A stretch of DNA of 64,000 nucleotides. Origin: Ornithodoros turicata (lineage: Eukaryota; Arthropoda; Arachnida; Ixodida; Argasidae). Below the pieces are notes generated by a model. It was not told where the DNA came from. It did no database searches and saw only the letters and a list, made by a program, of their open reading frames with translations. Location of the stretch: NCBI RefSeq assembly GCF_037126465.1, contig NC_088206.1:52432841-52496840 (forward strand), written 5' to 3'. This document shows, in pieces, positions 19,901 through 28,861 of this stretch; the stretch's first letter is position 1, and every line of letters starts with the position of its first letter. A program made the translations under genes and the position numbers.

Positions 19901-20188
19901 CTCATCTGAAAAACACTGACCACGGTCCTTTAGCAACTGCTCAGATTTGTTGGAAAACAAGTAGGGATACGCCTGAGGGAGGTTTCTCGATACTGCCGCC
20001 TCTGTCACCAGTGTTCCGAATGGACCCTTAATGGTAACTCTCGCTAACGGAAGACACACGCTGTGTTCTTCCACGACCTGCTTAATCCAGGCACATTCCC
20101 CAGTATAGCTTTCCTTTTCTACGTACGATGGGTGGACAACATAGGTGGGGAAGTTACTTTTATTTTGTAGTGCACTACCGTTACTCAC
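16904..20188 (-). CDS. pol: pol: integrase, reverse transcriptase, RNase H (protease remnant at start)
   Basis: An open frame of 1094 codons; about the first 16 codons lie inside the hAT-like insertion. Integrase comes first: zinc finger His254/His261/Cys291/Cys294, then DDE residues Asp324 (VIDIVGP), Asp383 (QCDNGS) and Glu418 (NSVERV), with the 34-residue gap typical of the family. A GPY/F-like module follows (WEGPANVV...HSNLMKPY, about 554-591). RT runs from about 660 to 930 with TSPMILVE, FGLKNAPF and active site YLDD (827-830). RNase H occupies about 970-1092, with Asp978 (QCDAS), Glu1018 or Glu1020 and Asp1045 (ETDHCPL), ending near NADGLSR. No stop or frameshift is seen. The order integrase-RT-RNase H within one frame excludes a simple rearrangement artefact. 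Confidence 0.95.
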   Translation of the reverse strand: MSNGSALQNKSNFPTYVVHPSYVEKESYTGECAWIKQVVEEHSVCLPLARVTIKGPFGTLVTEAAVSRNLPQAYPYLFSNKSEQLLKDRGQCFSDELVLALTRSKARELAPKMEYDAVPNQTAQGDPINSDSLSAGGADKGTSGRDENRAREEIAQEATDANVQPFEGNFLSPVSKNFEILANVNAEAFAKEQEADPTLIELRNSIKEGVARKNIKFFVRSGLLHRQYQDRNGRTFDQLVVPQKYRGDLLHIAHSGSWAGHLGIRKTKLRLVQEYYWPMCWKDVEMFVRSCDTCQRVGKSGDKKRAPMQLVPIITEPFKRLVIDIVGPLPATKSGFRYILTALCPATKFPEAVPLVEVKSTTVVDALLSIFARVGFPSEIQCDNGSVFTSCLTTTFLEKCGIKLIHSSIYHPQSNSVERVHGVLKRVLRALCFENKKDWESCLSATMFALRTAPHETTGFNPAELVYGRNLRSPLRLLRESWEGQGEDPTVVEYVLNLLERLSHAKEVVEQNMKAAQERAKRYYDRTARKRVFATGDKVMLLKPAKQNRLDVQWEGPANVVQKISDTNYVVELGNRRKSVKVYHSNLMKPYRERDVIVNLSLNVPEEVAPEIPTVDDTRELTVEEIVCCARLGESLEPMQVTDLKRIVHDFKGVFSEKPGKTSVTTHDIQLTSNESIRSKPYRMSPRQKDIMEVEIKRMIQLGVIERGESDYTSPMILVEVPGKDPRPCIDYRRLNAITRDEIYPIPNIEDRVETVSKAKFISTLDLVRGYWQVPLTERARRYAAFVSPFGTFRPTALAFGLKNAPFCFSKLMDNILDGLSSFALPYLDDVAIFSNTWEEHVEHLREVLSRLQQAGITVRPKKCQLGSAEVTYLGHVVDQGYRRPSDLKISAVIDFPQPKTKTDIRAFLGLAGYYQHYISNYSQIASPLTDALRKTAPSKVVWDESKAQAFQALKEALTRKPVLATPDYNRTFIVQCDASDRGIGAVLCQLDDRGRERPVLFVSRKLTAREEAYSASEKECACLVWAVQKLECYLAGTKFIVETDHCPLTWLQNMSPKNGRLLRWSLILQQYSYEIRYKKGSQNGNADGLSRGF

Positions 20189-21016
20189 TACTTTTTCGAA
20201 AAGTAACGCGTTACGTTATTCGTTACTGTTGCGGTAGTAGGTAACGCGTTACTAACGTCGTTACTTCTGATAAGTAATGCCGTTACTTTTGCATTACTTC
20301 ACCAGTTGTCCTTATAATATGTACCATTTTTGGTTGAGTCACATAAGTGCATTCCGCAAATCAATACAAGCAATGTTGGGCACAAACAAGGGTCACGCAT
20401 GAACACAACTTACATGTACGATTTATTTATTACAACGCAGAAGTAGTTGATATTCAAAATTTCCATCGGTGAGCTTCGCCCGTTGGGCTGAGAGGACGCC
20501 TATTGACCAGTGAGTGCTCCTTGTCAAGGTTGATAGAGACGGTGACCTTTTATCTCATACAGTACAAACCCAAACAGCCAATTCCTTGGTACTTTGTTAC
20601 TTGTTCAGGGGGTAGAGGATATTTTTCTGCCGCTTTTGCCCCATTCGTCCGAAAAATACCAGAGGGAGTGAAAAACAGAGGTGGTGAACAAAGGTGACAC
20701 CTCAACCAGGGTAGGTCAACAACCCTTCTTTTGCGTTCTTCGTGGGTGTCGATGTGACCTTCTTGTCATTGTTGAAGATGAATAGAAGAAATCGGGGATT
20801 TTCCCCGATTCTGCAGGCACGGTCCTCGCTCAAGCTTTCAAGTTCCCGAACACGCAGTAACGCATAACGCCGTTACGCGTTAGTTGTTAAAAATGTAATG
20901 ACGTTACGTTACTCATTACTTTTCTCCCAAATGTAATGCGTTACCATATTGCACTACTCGGATGTAACGCGTTACCGGTAACGCACTACTTTGTAACGCG
21001 TTACTCCCCACCTATG
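20140..21016. mobile_element. hAT-like non-autonomous element inside the protease
   Basis: 877 bp with terminal inverted repeats CATAGGTGGGGA / TCCCCACCTATG and an 8-bp target duplication GTGGACAA (20132-20139 and 21017-21024), both hAT hallmarks. Inside both ends, words like GTAACGCGTTAC and GTTACTTTT recur, giving long subterminal palindromic clusters. No transposase frame. Insertion plus duplication is 885 bp, a multiple of three, and the interrupted frame resumes in the same register. Confidence 0.88.
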
Positions 21017-21024
21017 GTGGACAA

Positions 21025-22252
21025 CGTCCATCGTAGCGGCAGAATCACGTAGTACACGGCACGGTTTGTCATTTACAGTCATGTCCCGCAGGTACGGTTC
21101 GAGCAATTTTGCGTTCTCGGCGCTGCTACTGACGTAGGAAAACACTACTTTATTTGGGCAGCTTCCCGCATAGTGGCCTGGTTTGTTACAATCGTAGCAA
21201 ACGTCACGTCTCCTAGACTCGAATACCCTCGTATTCTCTCTGTTAGACTGGCCTCTGTTTTCTGACGTAGCAGGCGTCAGTCGTGCCTCGTTGCCGTTTC
21301 GCTTAGCTGTTTCCTGACCTTTTCCGAAACGCCCGGAATGAAACTTTTTCCTATGAACCTTTCCTGATTCTAGGCTTTCCTTCTCGCTTTCCAGCGAACC
21401 CTTAGACGACAGCGTGCTCACTGTCTGCGCTTTACGACGGGCTGCGAACTCCTCCGCGAGTTCTGCGGCTTTTTGCACATCTACCTGTTTCATGCGATCC
21501 TGAACCCAAAACATGGTCGCTTCGGGGAGGCAGCGATAGAACTGTTCTAAAGCTATACATTCGATAACCTTATCGTGGTCGCCGTGCACCTCTGCACTCT
21601 TAAGCCACTCTAGCAGGTTTGCCTTCAGCCTGTACGCGTGCTCTGGAAATGATTCGTCTGGCTTCTTGTTCGACGTGCGAAATCGCTGCCGAAAGGCTTC
21701 GGTAGACAAGCGGTATTTCTTTAACAGAGCGTTTTTCGCTTTGGCATAGACAGCGGCGTCTTCTTTACTTAGCCGAGCTATGACATCCGCGGCTTCACAG
21801 GGCAATAGAGTGAGGAGTTTCTGAGGCCAGACATCGCGCTCGAAACCTACTTTCTCACACGTGCGCTCGAAATTGACGAGATACAGACCAATGTCCTCCC
21901 CGACTTTGAAAGGTTGTAGCAGATCTTTGATTTTGATTCGCTCACTGTTCGCGCTTCTGCCTACAACACGTCCGGAACTTTCAGCCTCCAACCTGAGTCT
22001 CTCTAACTCCAATCTTTTCACAGTGAGCTCATGATCGCGTTTTTCCTTTTCAACGCGCTCCTGTTTTGCAGCTTCTTCCTTCTCTTTTCTTTCAAGGATC
22101 AACTGCCAACATTCCGTTAGTTCCTCATCATCGGCTCCAATTCCCCGGATAAGCTCAATGATTTGGGGTTTTCGTTTTGCCTGCCCAGCGCTACCTCCAA
22201 GTTCTTCTAGCAGAAGTAACAAGTCTGGTACCCGCAATTTACTTAAGTCCAT
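21025..22252 (-). CDS. gag: gag with zinc knuckle and N-terminal protease part
   Basis: Begins MDLSKLRVPDLLLLLEELGG; residues 55-95 form a charged, coiled-coil-like stretch (ERKEKEEAAKQERVEKEK). The gag body follows, then a CCHC knuckle CYDCNKPGHYAGSC at 352-365 for RNA binding. At 402-406 RDSAA is the protease active-site motif, with Ala where DSG/DTG usually has Gly. The open frame actually continues to 20972 through about 17 codons of the hAT-like element before a stop. Before that insertion gag and pol were one frame of roughly 1500 codons. Confidence 0.9.
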
Positions 22253-22449
22253 GGTTCCTCTCTAGAGTGCCAAATTCCCCGCTATACTTTTGGGTTGAAG
22301 CTGAACTTCGTGCTTCCTAACGAAAATAGCTAACAGAATTTGCCTACTGCTTCCTCACCGTCTGGTAAAGATCTGACAAGGAAAGCGGTGCACTCACCCA
22401 TGCGACGACTTGCGGTCCAGCGAGGTCTATCCCGACGCTGCCATCCAGT
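22253..22449 (-). promoter_or_regulatory. leader and probable primer-binding site
   Basis: 197 nt between the 5' LTR and the gag start. Right after the LTR the minus strand reads AC then TGGATGGCAGCGTCGGGATA. A tRNA-complementary site normally starts with TGG at this place, so either TGG (22447 or 22443) could be it. I could not assign the tRNA. Confidence 0.5.
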
Positions 22450-22959
22450 TGTTGCGTCTCGGGGTCCGAGCGGTGATGTGACGGGGAGGTGGCCAGGCAG
22501 GGGTCCGACTCAAACAACAAAACAGTGGTTTATTGCATCTTCGACGGGTTTCAGAGAACAGACAGAGCGAACGGGAGAGTCCGCTCCTTATAAAGCATTC
22601 GAGCGGCCGTGGCCGTTACATACAAAAGAGCATTCACTTCATTAACAATAAAAGCACTTTGGCTTAACGTATTAGTTCTGTACATATCACTGTTGTCTGG
22701 GTCGTCTCCAGTCTGGAGGTGGCCGCTTTGTCCGAGGGAAGAAAGGCAGCTGATCCGACCGTGACCTGCTTTTGCGCCTACATTGGAGACACGTTAATGG
22801 GTTGGACGGATTAACTGTCCGTTGTGGCTTTTGAGAATCGTTTCAAGAACCAGGTCGTATGCGGGAAGAAAAGGTTGCTCGGCGTACGCTGACCATTCTT
22901 GGAGGACGCAAAGAGGTTCTTGCATTAGTGAATGGCCCAGGGAAACTCGTGTCGCAACA
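22450..22959 (-). repeat. 5' LTR of the Gypsy-type element
   Basis: 510 bp, the partner of 15866-16375. Transcription of the element would start within this copy and run down the minus strand into gag. The right flank starts CAAG, the target duplication. Confidence 0.95.
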
Positions 22960-22963
22960 CAAG

Positions 22964-23372
22964 GCACGATGGATCAATGTCGTGCAACGTGGTGATGACG
23001 ATGGTGGCGATGAACGATGAAGCCTCTCAAAAATAAAAATGAAAGCCTGCGAAACAGGAGTTCCACTACTTCACACTGATTATTATTATTTGCAACAGAG
23101 AGATATAGATATATCTACATATAGATATAGATAAACAATCGAAACTGTAGAGGTGAGTGTAGAATACATAATTCTACATTCAAAATCGAAGACAACGTCC
23201 GGATCAGCCTGTCCGATCCCATGCGTGAAATCATCGAACAGCAACAAATAATACACAGTGACGAGTGGATACATACTTCGCCATATATGATTCAACCTCT
23301 CCCTAAAGTATATTCAATATCAACATCAACTTCGCCAGCGAAGAAATTTGTGCTTCATATGTGAGTGTGTGT
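22964..23372. other. no gene recognised
   Basis: Flank of the LTR element. Contains a short (GATATA)n-like stretch near 23100-23130 and otherwise unique-looking sequence without a coding signature. Confidence 0.4.
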
Positions 23373-23710
23373 AGAGGGGGGGGGGGGATATGTTTATTGA
23401 GAAAAAAAGCCAGGAAAGGTTAGTCAGGCATAGGCCGACTTGCTATTCCTTCCATAAAAAGAAAACGAAAAGAAAACCAAAGAAATAAATTAAAAAACAC
23501 ACACAGACAGACACACAAAAGGGCCTTAGAGGCTGGTCGAGAGGCCGGTGGCACGGAGAAAGCCCAGGAGAGTAGTCGTAACTGCCCACTGGTTGTGTAG
23601 GACCTTGCCGAGCAGGGTGACCAGAGTGACGTTAGGGTAGCCAAGTTGTCGCAAGTGGCGTTGGAGGATTTGTGGCTCACTACATCAGGGTGCAGTGATG
23701 GAACCACCCT
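23373..23710 (-). mobile_element. retroposon 3' end, longer copy
   Basis: GGGGGATATGTTTATTGAG, AAAGCCAGGAAAGGTTAG and GACTTGCTATTCCTTCC, followed by an A/C-rich region and then a GC-richer part to about 23700. Same family as 4212-4330 and 24158-24245. On the minus strand it would end in AATAAACATATCCCC. Confidence 0.5.
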
Positions 23711-24157
23711 GATGGCAATAGTTACAAGCTGACAATGGCTTCCCCTGTTCCACCCAGGCAGATCCAGAAGTGCAAGTCAGCGTTCCGTCACGTTGGTTTC
23801 GCCTGAACGTGCCGAAGTATATCGACAGTTTGTTTCCATTGAGTTCGCTGGGCTGGCCATGCAAATTGCTCAGTGTGTGCGGCGGTGGACAGCACGGTGC
23901 ACACCCTCACGCATTGTACCAGATGCTCATCCCACGGTGCTATAGAGTCCGCTGGACTAAAATCTGCTCGCGAATGCCTGGACAATGCAAGCTTCGACAT
24001 AGCAGGGGTGCTGGGCGTTTGAGAAACGCGAACCCAAAAAGGAGGACGTTGCGCTGTCCACTTGCAAACTGCGCCCACGTCATCATCATCCAATTGATGT
24101 ATGTGTGTGTGTGTGCCCTAAACACTGTATTGAGGTGCGCTGCTGAGACGGTCTCTT

Positions 24158-24245
24158 AGGGGGGGGGGATATGTTTAATGCAATTTAAAAAAGAGAGAGA
24201 AGAGAAAGGTTGGCCAAGATGTGGGCTTGCTATTCCCTAAAGCTG
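24158..24245 (-). mobile_element. retroposon 3' end, short copy
   Basis: GGGGGGGGATATGTTTAATG, A-rich tract, AAAGGTTGGCCAAGATGTGG and GCTTGCTATTCCCTAAAG. It lies 0.8 kb from the 23373 copy in the same orientation, with unassigned sequence between. Confidence 0.5.
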
Positions 24246-24549
24246 TCAAGCAAACAAAAGAAGATACAAGCAGCTGAGATACAGAAAATTATGAAAAAAT
24301 ACAGAAGAAACAGCTCCTTCACTAATCGTTGCACACAGGACGTTGCGCACAGGAGAATGCCCAGGAGTTTAGATTCCCAAAGGAATCGTGTCAGCGCAGA
24401 CGTGACTTCAGCGTGCTAGGTAGGGCCAAGTAGAACCGCGAGGGAAAGCTCTCGGTCTGTCAGGCTCTTGTGCCTTGTTTTACGCTTATCGTGTTATCAC
24501 GTGTCTGTATAGTCGTATAAGATGCAGCTAAAGGCAGTTCGTGCAGTTA

Positions 24550-25496
24550 GGGTAAGGTGCGGCAAGATGAGACACGCGGCAGGATGCGACATTTTGTTCT
24601 GGACGCCGCCTATCTCAGAGACGAGTTGCCCTATGTGCTTGAAACTTTACTCATAGGTGGCTCTGCACGTCCGCTTCATTACACGTGAGAATTGTCCGGA
24701 TAGGTATTTGCGTTGAAGAGAGAGAGAGAGAAAAAAAACGGTTACGTCTGCCTCGAATGTAGAGACCCGCAAAAAAGGCCGCGATTTTTCTGTAGTCTTT
24801 CTTCTTGTCAGCTGTGCAGCAGCGTGTCGCAGGTTTATTTTGTCAATGTAAGTCCACATCCTATTTCTTTAATCATTGACCTTTATATATACAAAATATG
24901 GGTACTCTTGGTTAACCAGTGTTTAAATGAAAAATTACTGCATCCGATGGTATCTCGGGGCAAGAAGCGACAACTTAATGTATTTAAATATAATGCAATT
25001 TAAATTTAATTAAATTTCGAACTGATCACTCAACTATAGATGGCCTTATGCTTGTTCCCCAGATATTCCTTTTTTGCATATTGCCTAGGATTTACAACTC
25101 AAACGCGAGCGACCAACCTGGCGATGCCTGTTTGCAAAGGACGGTGCAGGGAAATAGCACCGGGTTTTGTGTGGCTTTATTGCACATCATGTAGGCGGCG
25201 GGTCCAAGGGGGTCGTGTTGGTGCTGAGACAGCAAAGTCTAATTTGTATAATTCATTACCACGGCGTGTCTCATCTTGCCCCGAGGATTGGAGCAAGATG
25301 AGACAATCTGCATTTTTGAATTTCTTCTTCTGTGTTTATTTTAGAACTGGTTACGTTGGTTCTGGTTTACAGATCAGAAGCTCTAGACCCCTGAGAATGT
25401 GCCTATATGAGTAGTTTATTTTTTTTTAACACGAAAAACAGATATTCCACATTCAATTGCAAATTTCTGTCTCATATGTTGCTCCACCTTCCCCCA
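24550..25496. mobile_element. pogo/mariner-like degenerate element, copy 1
   Basis: Flanked by TA (24548-24549 and 25497-25498). Left end GGGTAAGGTGCGGCAAGATG and right end related to ATATGTTGCTCCACCTTCCC form an imperfect terminal inverted repeat built on GGCAAGATGAGAC. The same word recurs near 25270-25310 in both orientations (GTCTCATCTTGCCCC, GCAAGATGAGACA). The interior is homologous to copy 2 at 28862-30062. The transposase is destroyed. Confidence 0.55.
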
Positions 25497-25499
25497 TAT

Positions 25500-26660
25500 G
25501 CAGTGCAGTGCTGTAGCATTTTTCTTTGTTTGTCTCTCTCACCCTCTCTGTGTGGGCTTGTGTATATGTGTGCACGCGCTGGCGGTGGCGATGGGAAGAT
25601 GATTCCTTATGATATAGTAACTAGTACAATTCGTCGAGGGGCGAGTCCAATTTCTTCCTTTCTAGACTCAAACTGCGTCAAATTACAACAACCGAGACTG
25701 CATTTCCTGGCTGCAGACAGAAATCGGAGAGTATTTACACGACACATTAGAGTGCACCACAGTCTGCGCTCATACTGTAACAGAAAGACGACACGACGAT
25801 GACGTCTCGACTACTGTAAGGTGCTAAAATAACGTAATGACACTCTAATGTTGAATTTGATCAGTCATCTTAAATATTAGGAATGTTGTTCTACCAACCA
25901 TTTTCATAAAACGTGCTATAAAAGAACGTGAGCCTCAATTATTTCCTATAAAGCCATATTTCTAAGGATTAGTAAACCTTTTATCGGTGATCGTTTTCAA
26001 GACCGTTTTGCGTTGGGCCCAACCTCGCGTAATTATAGCGCTTCGGTTGTCGAGGCAACGGCGCAAAGCATTCTCTCACGAAAACAAACACTTGCTACAG
26101 GCAGCATGAAACAATCCGCCGCCCCTCCACGGCGGATCAAATGATCACGGTACTTCCATCGAGTCACAGTGCACAAAAACGCCATGCGATTCAACCGACG
26201 CAATGCTGTTGGCAAAACTCACCGCGTAAATCTTCTCTTCCTTGACGTGCGTCGACATGCTGCTTCACTGGTAACGCCGGTGGAGCGACTGACTCCAGCA
26301 CCGCCTGTTCCGGAGCTAAATTCATGTAGCTCGATAGACATTCAAGGTCGGTTTATCTGAGCGTTTCCTTCATTCCGCCATGCGTGCCAGATGGCTAGTA
26401 TTGGATGGGAAACACTCACGTTTCAACGGGTAATTATTTGATGTACCGCCCGCACATAACTTATCGTCAAAGCATGATATGGTGATAGTATCACGAAGCT
26501 GGTAATCCGAGTTGTGTTTGCGTGGGGGAGGGATGGAATAACGTTGAGCGGTTCGCCTGGCCGCATCGACGGCGAGGTTTACATGGAAGTGTTTTACATT
26601 GTAGAGTCATAACATAGTCTAAATCCTCCCAATAAACCGACTAGACTGCTTATTTCAGTT
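25500..26660. other. no gene recognised
   Basis: Unique-looking sequence without terminal repeats or coding signatures. Open frames are short and have no protein character that I recognise. Confidence 0.35.
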
Positions 26661-26661
26661 C

Positions 26662-26830
26662 AGGGGTGGGCAGTAATACTCATATTTTGTATGATAATAC
26701 TAATACGTGATGCTCCGTAGAAACCGGTATTATAATACTAATACATAATACTTTCATTCTAAGGTAAATACATAATACCAATACTTGTGTGTATTACACG
26801 AGTAACAATAGTAACACACTGACAGAAAAA
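26662..26830. mobile_element. hAT-like end with AATAC-rich interior
   Basis: Starts AGGGGTGGGCAGTAATACTC, then many TAATACTAATAC words. GGGTGGGCAG at the edge resembles the ends of the hAT-like elements at 20140 and 55490. I did not find the matching right end, so this is probably truncated. Confidence 0.35.
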
Positions 26831-26864
26831 TTGGGGGAAGGAACGGGAAAGAAAAGTCGAAATA

Positions 26865-27513
26865 CAGGGTGTATGCTATAAAAGGTCAGTGACATTTTCG
26901 TGCGTGACACTATATCTATTTGAGAGACGGACTTGTGCTGCCATACAGTGAATCACTTATGCCAGAGAAACCTACGAAAACATTGTGGGTACCATTCACT
27001 GCGTAATAAAATAAACACGGCCACGGAAACTTTCGTCTTCATGTCTTTCCTACACTCTTAAAAATGAACTTCACCGCATAGCACACACATAGCCAACCAT
27101 CGTCTCGAATGATATCGTTATCTGCCCTGATTTGTTGAAAACGGGAGGCGTACGCCTTTTTTGTGACACTTATGCTGTTCATAATTGTCACAGAAAAGGC
27201 GTACGCCTCCCATTTTCAACAAATCAGGGCAGATAACGATATCATTCGCGATGTTGGTTGGCTAGGAGCTTGGTATGCGGTGAAGTTCATTTTTAAGAGT
27301 GTATGCGCAATACCGATAGATGGAGGTGAAAGTTTGCATGGTCATATTTATTTTGTTACACACTGCTAGGTAACCACAATCGTTTCGTAGGTTCCTCTAG
27401 CATAAATTAGTCACTTTGAGGCAGAGGAAGTCTTTTCGTGATAGAGGTATAGCATCAAGGAGGTATCACTTCTTGCACGAAACTGTGACTGACCTTTTAT
27501 AGCATACACCCTG
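26865..27513. mobile_element. TA-flanked MITE containing a nested MITE
   Basis: Ends CAGGGTGTATGCTATAAAAG and CTTTTATAGCATACACCCTG are exact inverted repeats. TA flanks both (26863-26864 and 27514-27515), pointing to the Tc1/mariner superfamily. No coding frame. A different 249-bp MITE (27053-27301) sits inside, so this element is the older of the two. Confidence 0.85.
27053..27301. mobile_element. fold-back MITE, family M, copy 1
   Basis: 249 bp, TA on both sides (27051-27052 and 27302-27303). Terminal repeat CACTCTTAAAAATGAACTTC. The arms pair over most of their length, with a centre around GGCGTACGCCTTTTTTGTGA and its mirror. Same subfamily as 39498-39746. Confidence 0.85.
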
Positions 27514-27515
27514 TA

Positions 27516-27960
27516 TATACAATTTGTGCATTACTTATTGAGACAGCCGTTTTCTTAATTATCTGTGCGTCCTAGAGATAATAAATTGTGGCCACTAAAA
27601 TATGAGACAGTATGCATTGATGCACTGTTACTTCAACACGTTTTTGGTGCGGAGTTTTCCTCTAAAAAGCCCCCAGGTGGGCAAAATTAATCCACAGACG
27701 TATCAATATGGCTCCGCTCATCATCATAGTTGTCTCGCGACGAAAAGCCACGAACTATCATTAAAACCATCCGATTTGGAAACAATGGGGAGTTTTCGTG
27801 TGTCGGAAGAAATCTACAAAAACGATACGATCAAGGAAGTTATCAAATCCAAGCCAAGCAGTGTGATGTCACCCAACTTCAAAGAAACACAGCAATTGGC
27901 TTACCATATTTTCGAAACAATTATCGTGAATACCTTCCGATCTACTGAAGCTCGCTATGA
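27516..27960. other. no gene recognised
   Basis: Between two MITE copies. Contains CCCCAGGTGGGCAAAATTAA and GTCTCGCGACGAAAAGCCAC, which also occur near 5125-5190 in diverged form, so part of it is repetitive. A 195-codon frame here runs into the neighbouring MITE and is not convincing. Confidence 0.35.
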
Positions 27961-28207
27961 CACTCTAAAAACTGAACTTCACCACATAGCACGCTCTGCG
28001 CCAACCATTGCCATGAATGATAGGGTTATCGCTTCTGATTCGAGGAGAGAGGGAGGCGTACGCCTTTTTGTGTCAATGATCATATATCCAAATTGCCACA
28101 AAAAAGGCGTACGCCCACCTGTCTTCGAGTCAGAAGCGACAACCCTATCATTCCTGGCAATGGTTGGCGCACAGCGTGCTATGTGGTGAAGTTCAGTTTT
28201 TAGAGTG
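27961..28207. mobile_element. fold-back MITE, family M, copy 2
   Basis: Starts CACTCTAAAAACTGAACTTC and ends with its mirror before TA (28208-28209). The left flank is not TA, so it has changed. Long arms meet near 28075, with GGCGTACGCC in both. Same subfamily as copy 3. Confidence 0.82.
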
Positions 28208-28388
28208 TAGGGAGCTCCATGAAAACGTAGATGTTTCACGATAACGTTACCGAAAACATAAGAGAACAGCCTGGTTCCCTTGGGGTGGCTGACATCATGT
28301 TGCTGATATCTGATTCATTGACAGCGATTAGGAGTCGGAGTAGAAGGGCGCTAACGATTTCCTAAGGCTCCCAAATGATGCTCGTTTG

Positions 28389-28636
28389 CACTCTAAAAAC
28401 TGAACTTCACCGCATAGCACGCTCTGCGCCAACCATTGCCTCGAATGATAGGGTTATCGCTTCTGATTCGACGAGAGAAGGGGGCGTACGCCTTTTTGTG
28501 TCAATTTGGATATATGATAATTGACACAAAAAGGCGTACACCTCACTCTCTCTTCAAATCAGAAGCGATAACCCTATCATTCGTGGCAGTGGTTGGCGCA
28601 GAGCGTGCTATGCGGTGAAGTTCAGTTTTTAGAGTG
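28389..28636. mobile_element. fold-back MITE, family M, copy 3
   Basis: Same ends as copy 2 (CACTCTAAAAACTGAAC), only 181 bp away from it in the same array. Neither flank is now a clean TA. The centre has GGCGTACGCCTTTTTGTGTC and its partner. Confidence 0.82.
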
Positions 28637-28861
28637 TGGTTGACGAATAGGCTCCCGAGTATCAGTCGGTAGCTTGTCCGCCTGCCAATCAAAGGGTTCG
28701 ATCACGGGCGAGAACGCAACATAAAGTCGCCAATTACATTAACGAATATACGTCATGTCTAAAACTTTTTCGTACTTCTCTAAAAATGTTTACACCTTGT
28801 GCCCTGGCAATGATACTCCCCATTCATCATCTCAAAAAAAAAAAAAAGTTGATTTGTTGTA

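Larger units (their letters stand above)
15866..22959 (-). mobile_element. complete Ty3/Gypsy-type LTR retrotransposon, integrase before RT
   Basis: Two 510-bp direct LTRs (15866-16375 and 22450-22959) begin TGTTGCG and end CGCAACA. They are flanked by a 4-bp target duplication CAAG (15862-15865 and 22960-22963). The coding strand is minus: gag with a CCHC knuckle, aspartic protease, integrase with GPY/F module, reverse transcriptase and RNase H, then a purine-rich tract next to the 3' LTR. Sequence similarity of RT and integrase is of Gypsy type, but the integrase lies upstream of RT, the order usual in Copia elements and reported for Gmr1-like Gypsy elements. A hAT-like insertion (20140-21016) splits the protease. 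No env-like frame. I see a single C/T difference between the LTRs, so the insertion is young. Confidence 0.95.

Noticed and set aside
27602..28189. 195-codon frame as a gene
   Set aside because: It runs into a palindromic MITE and has no recognisable protein character.
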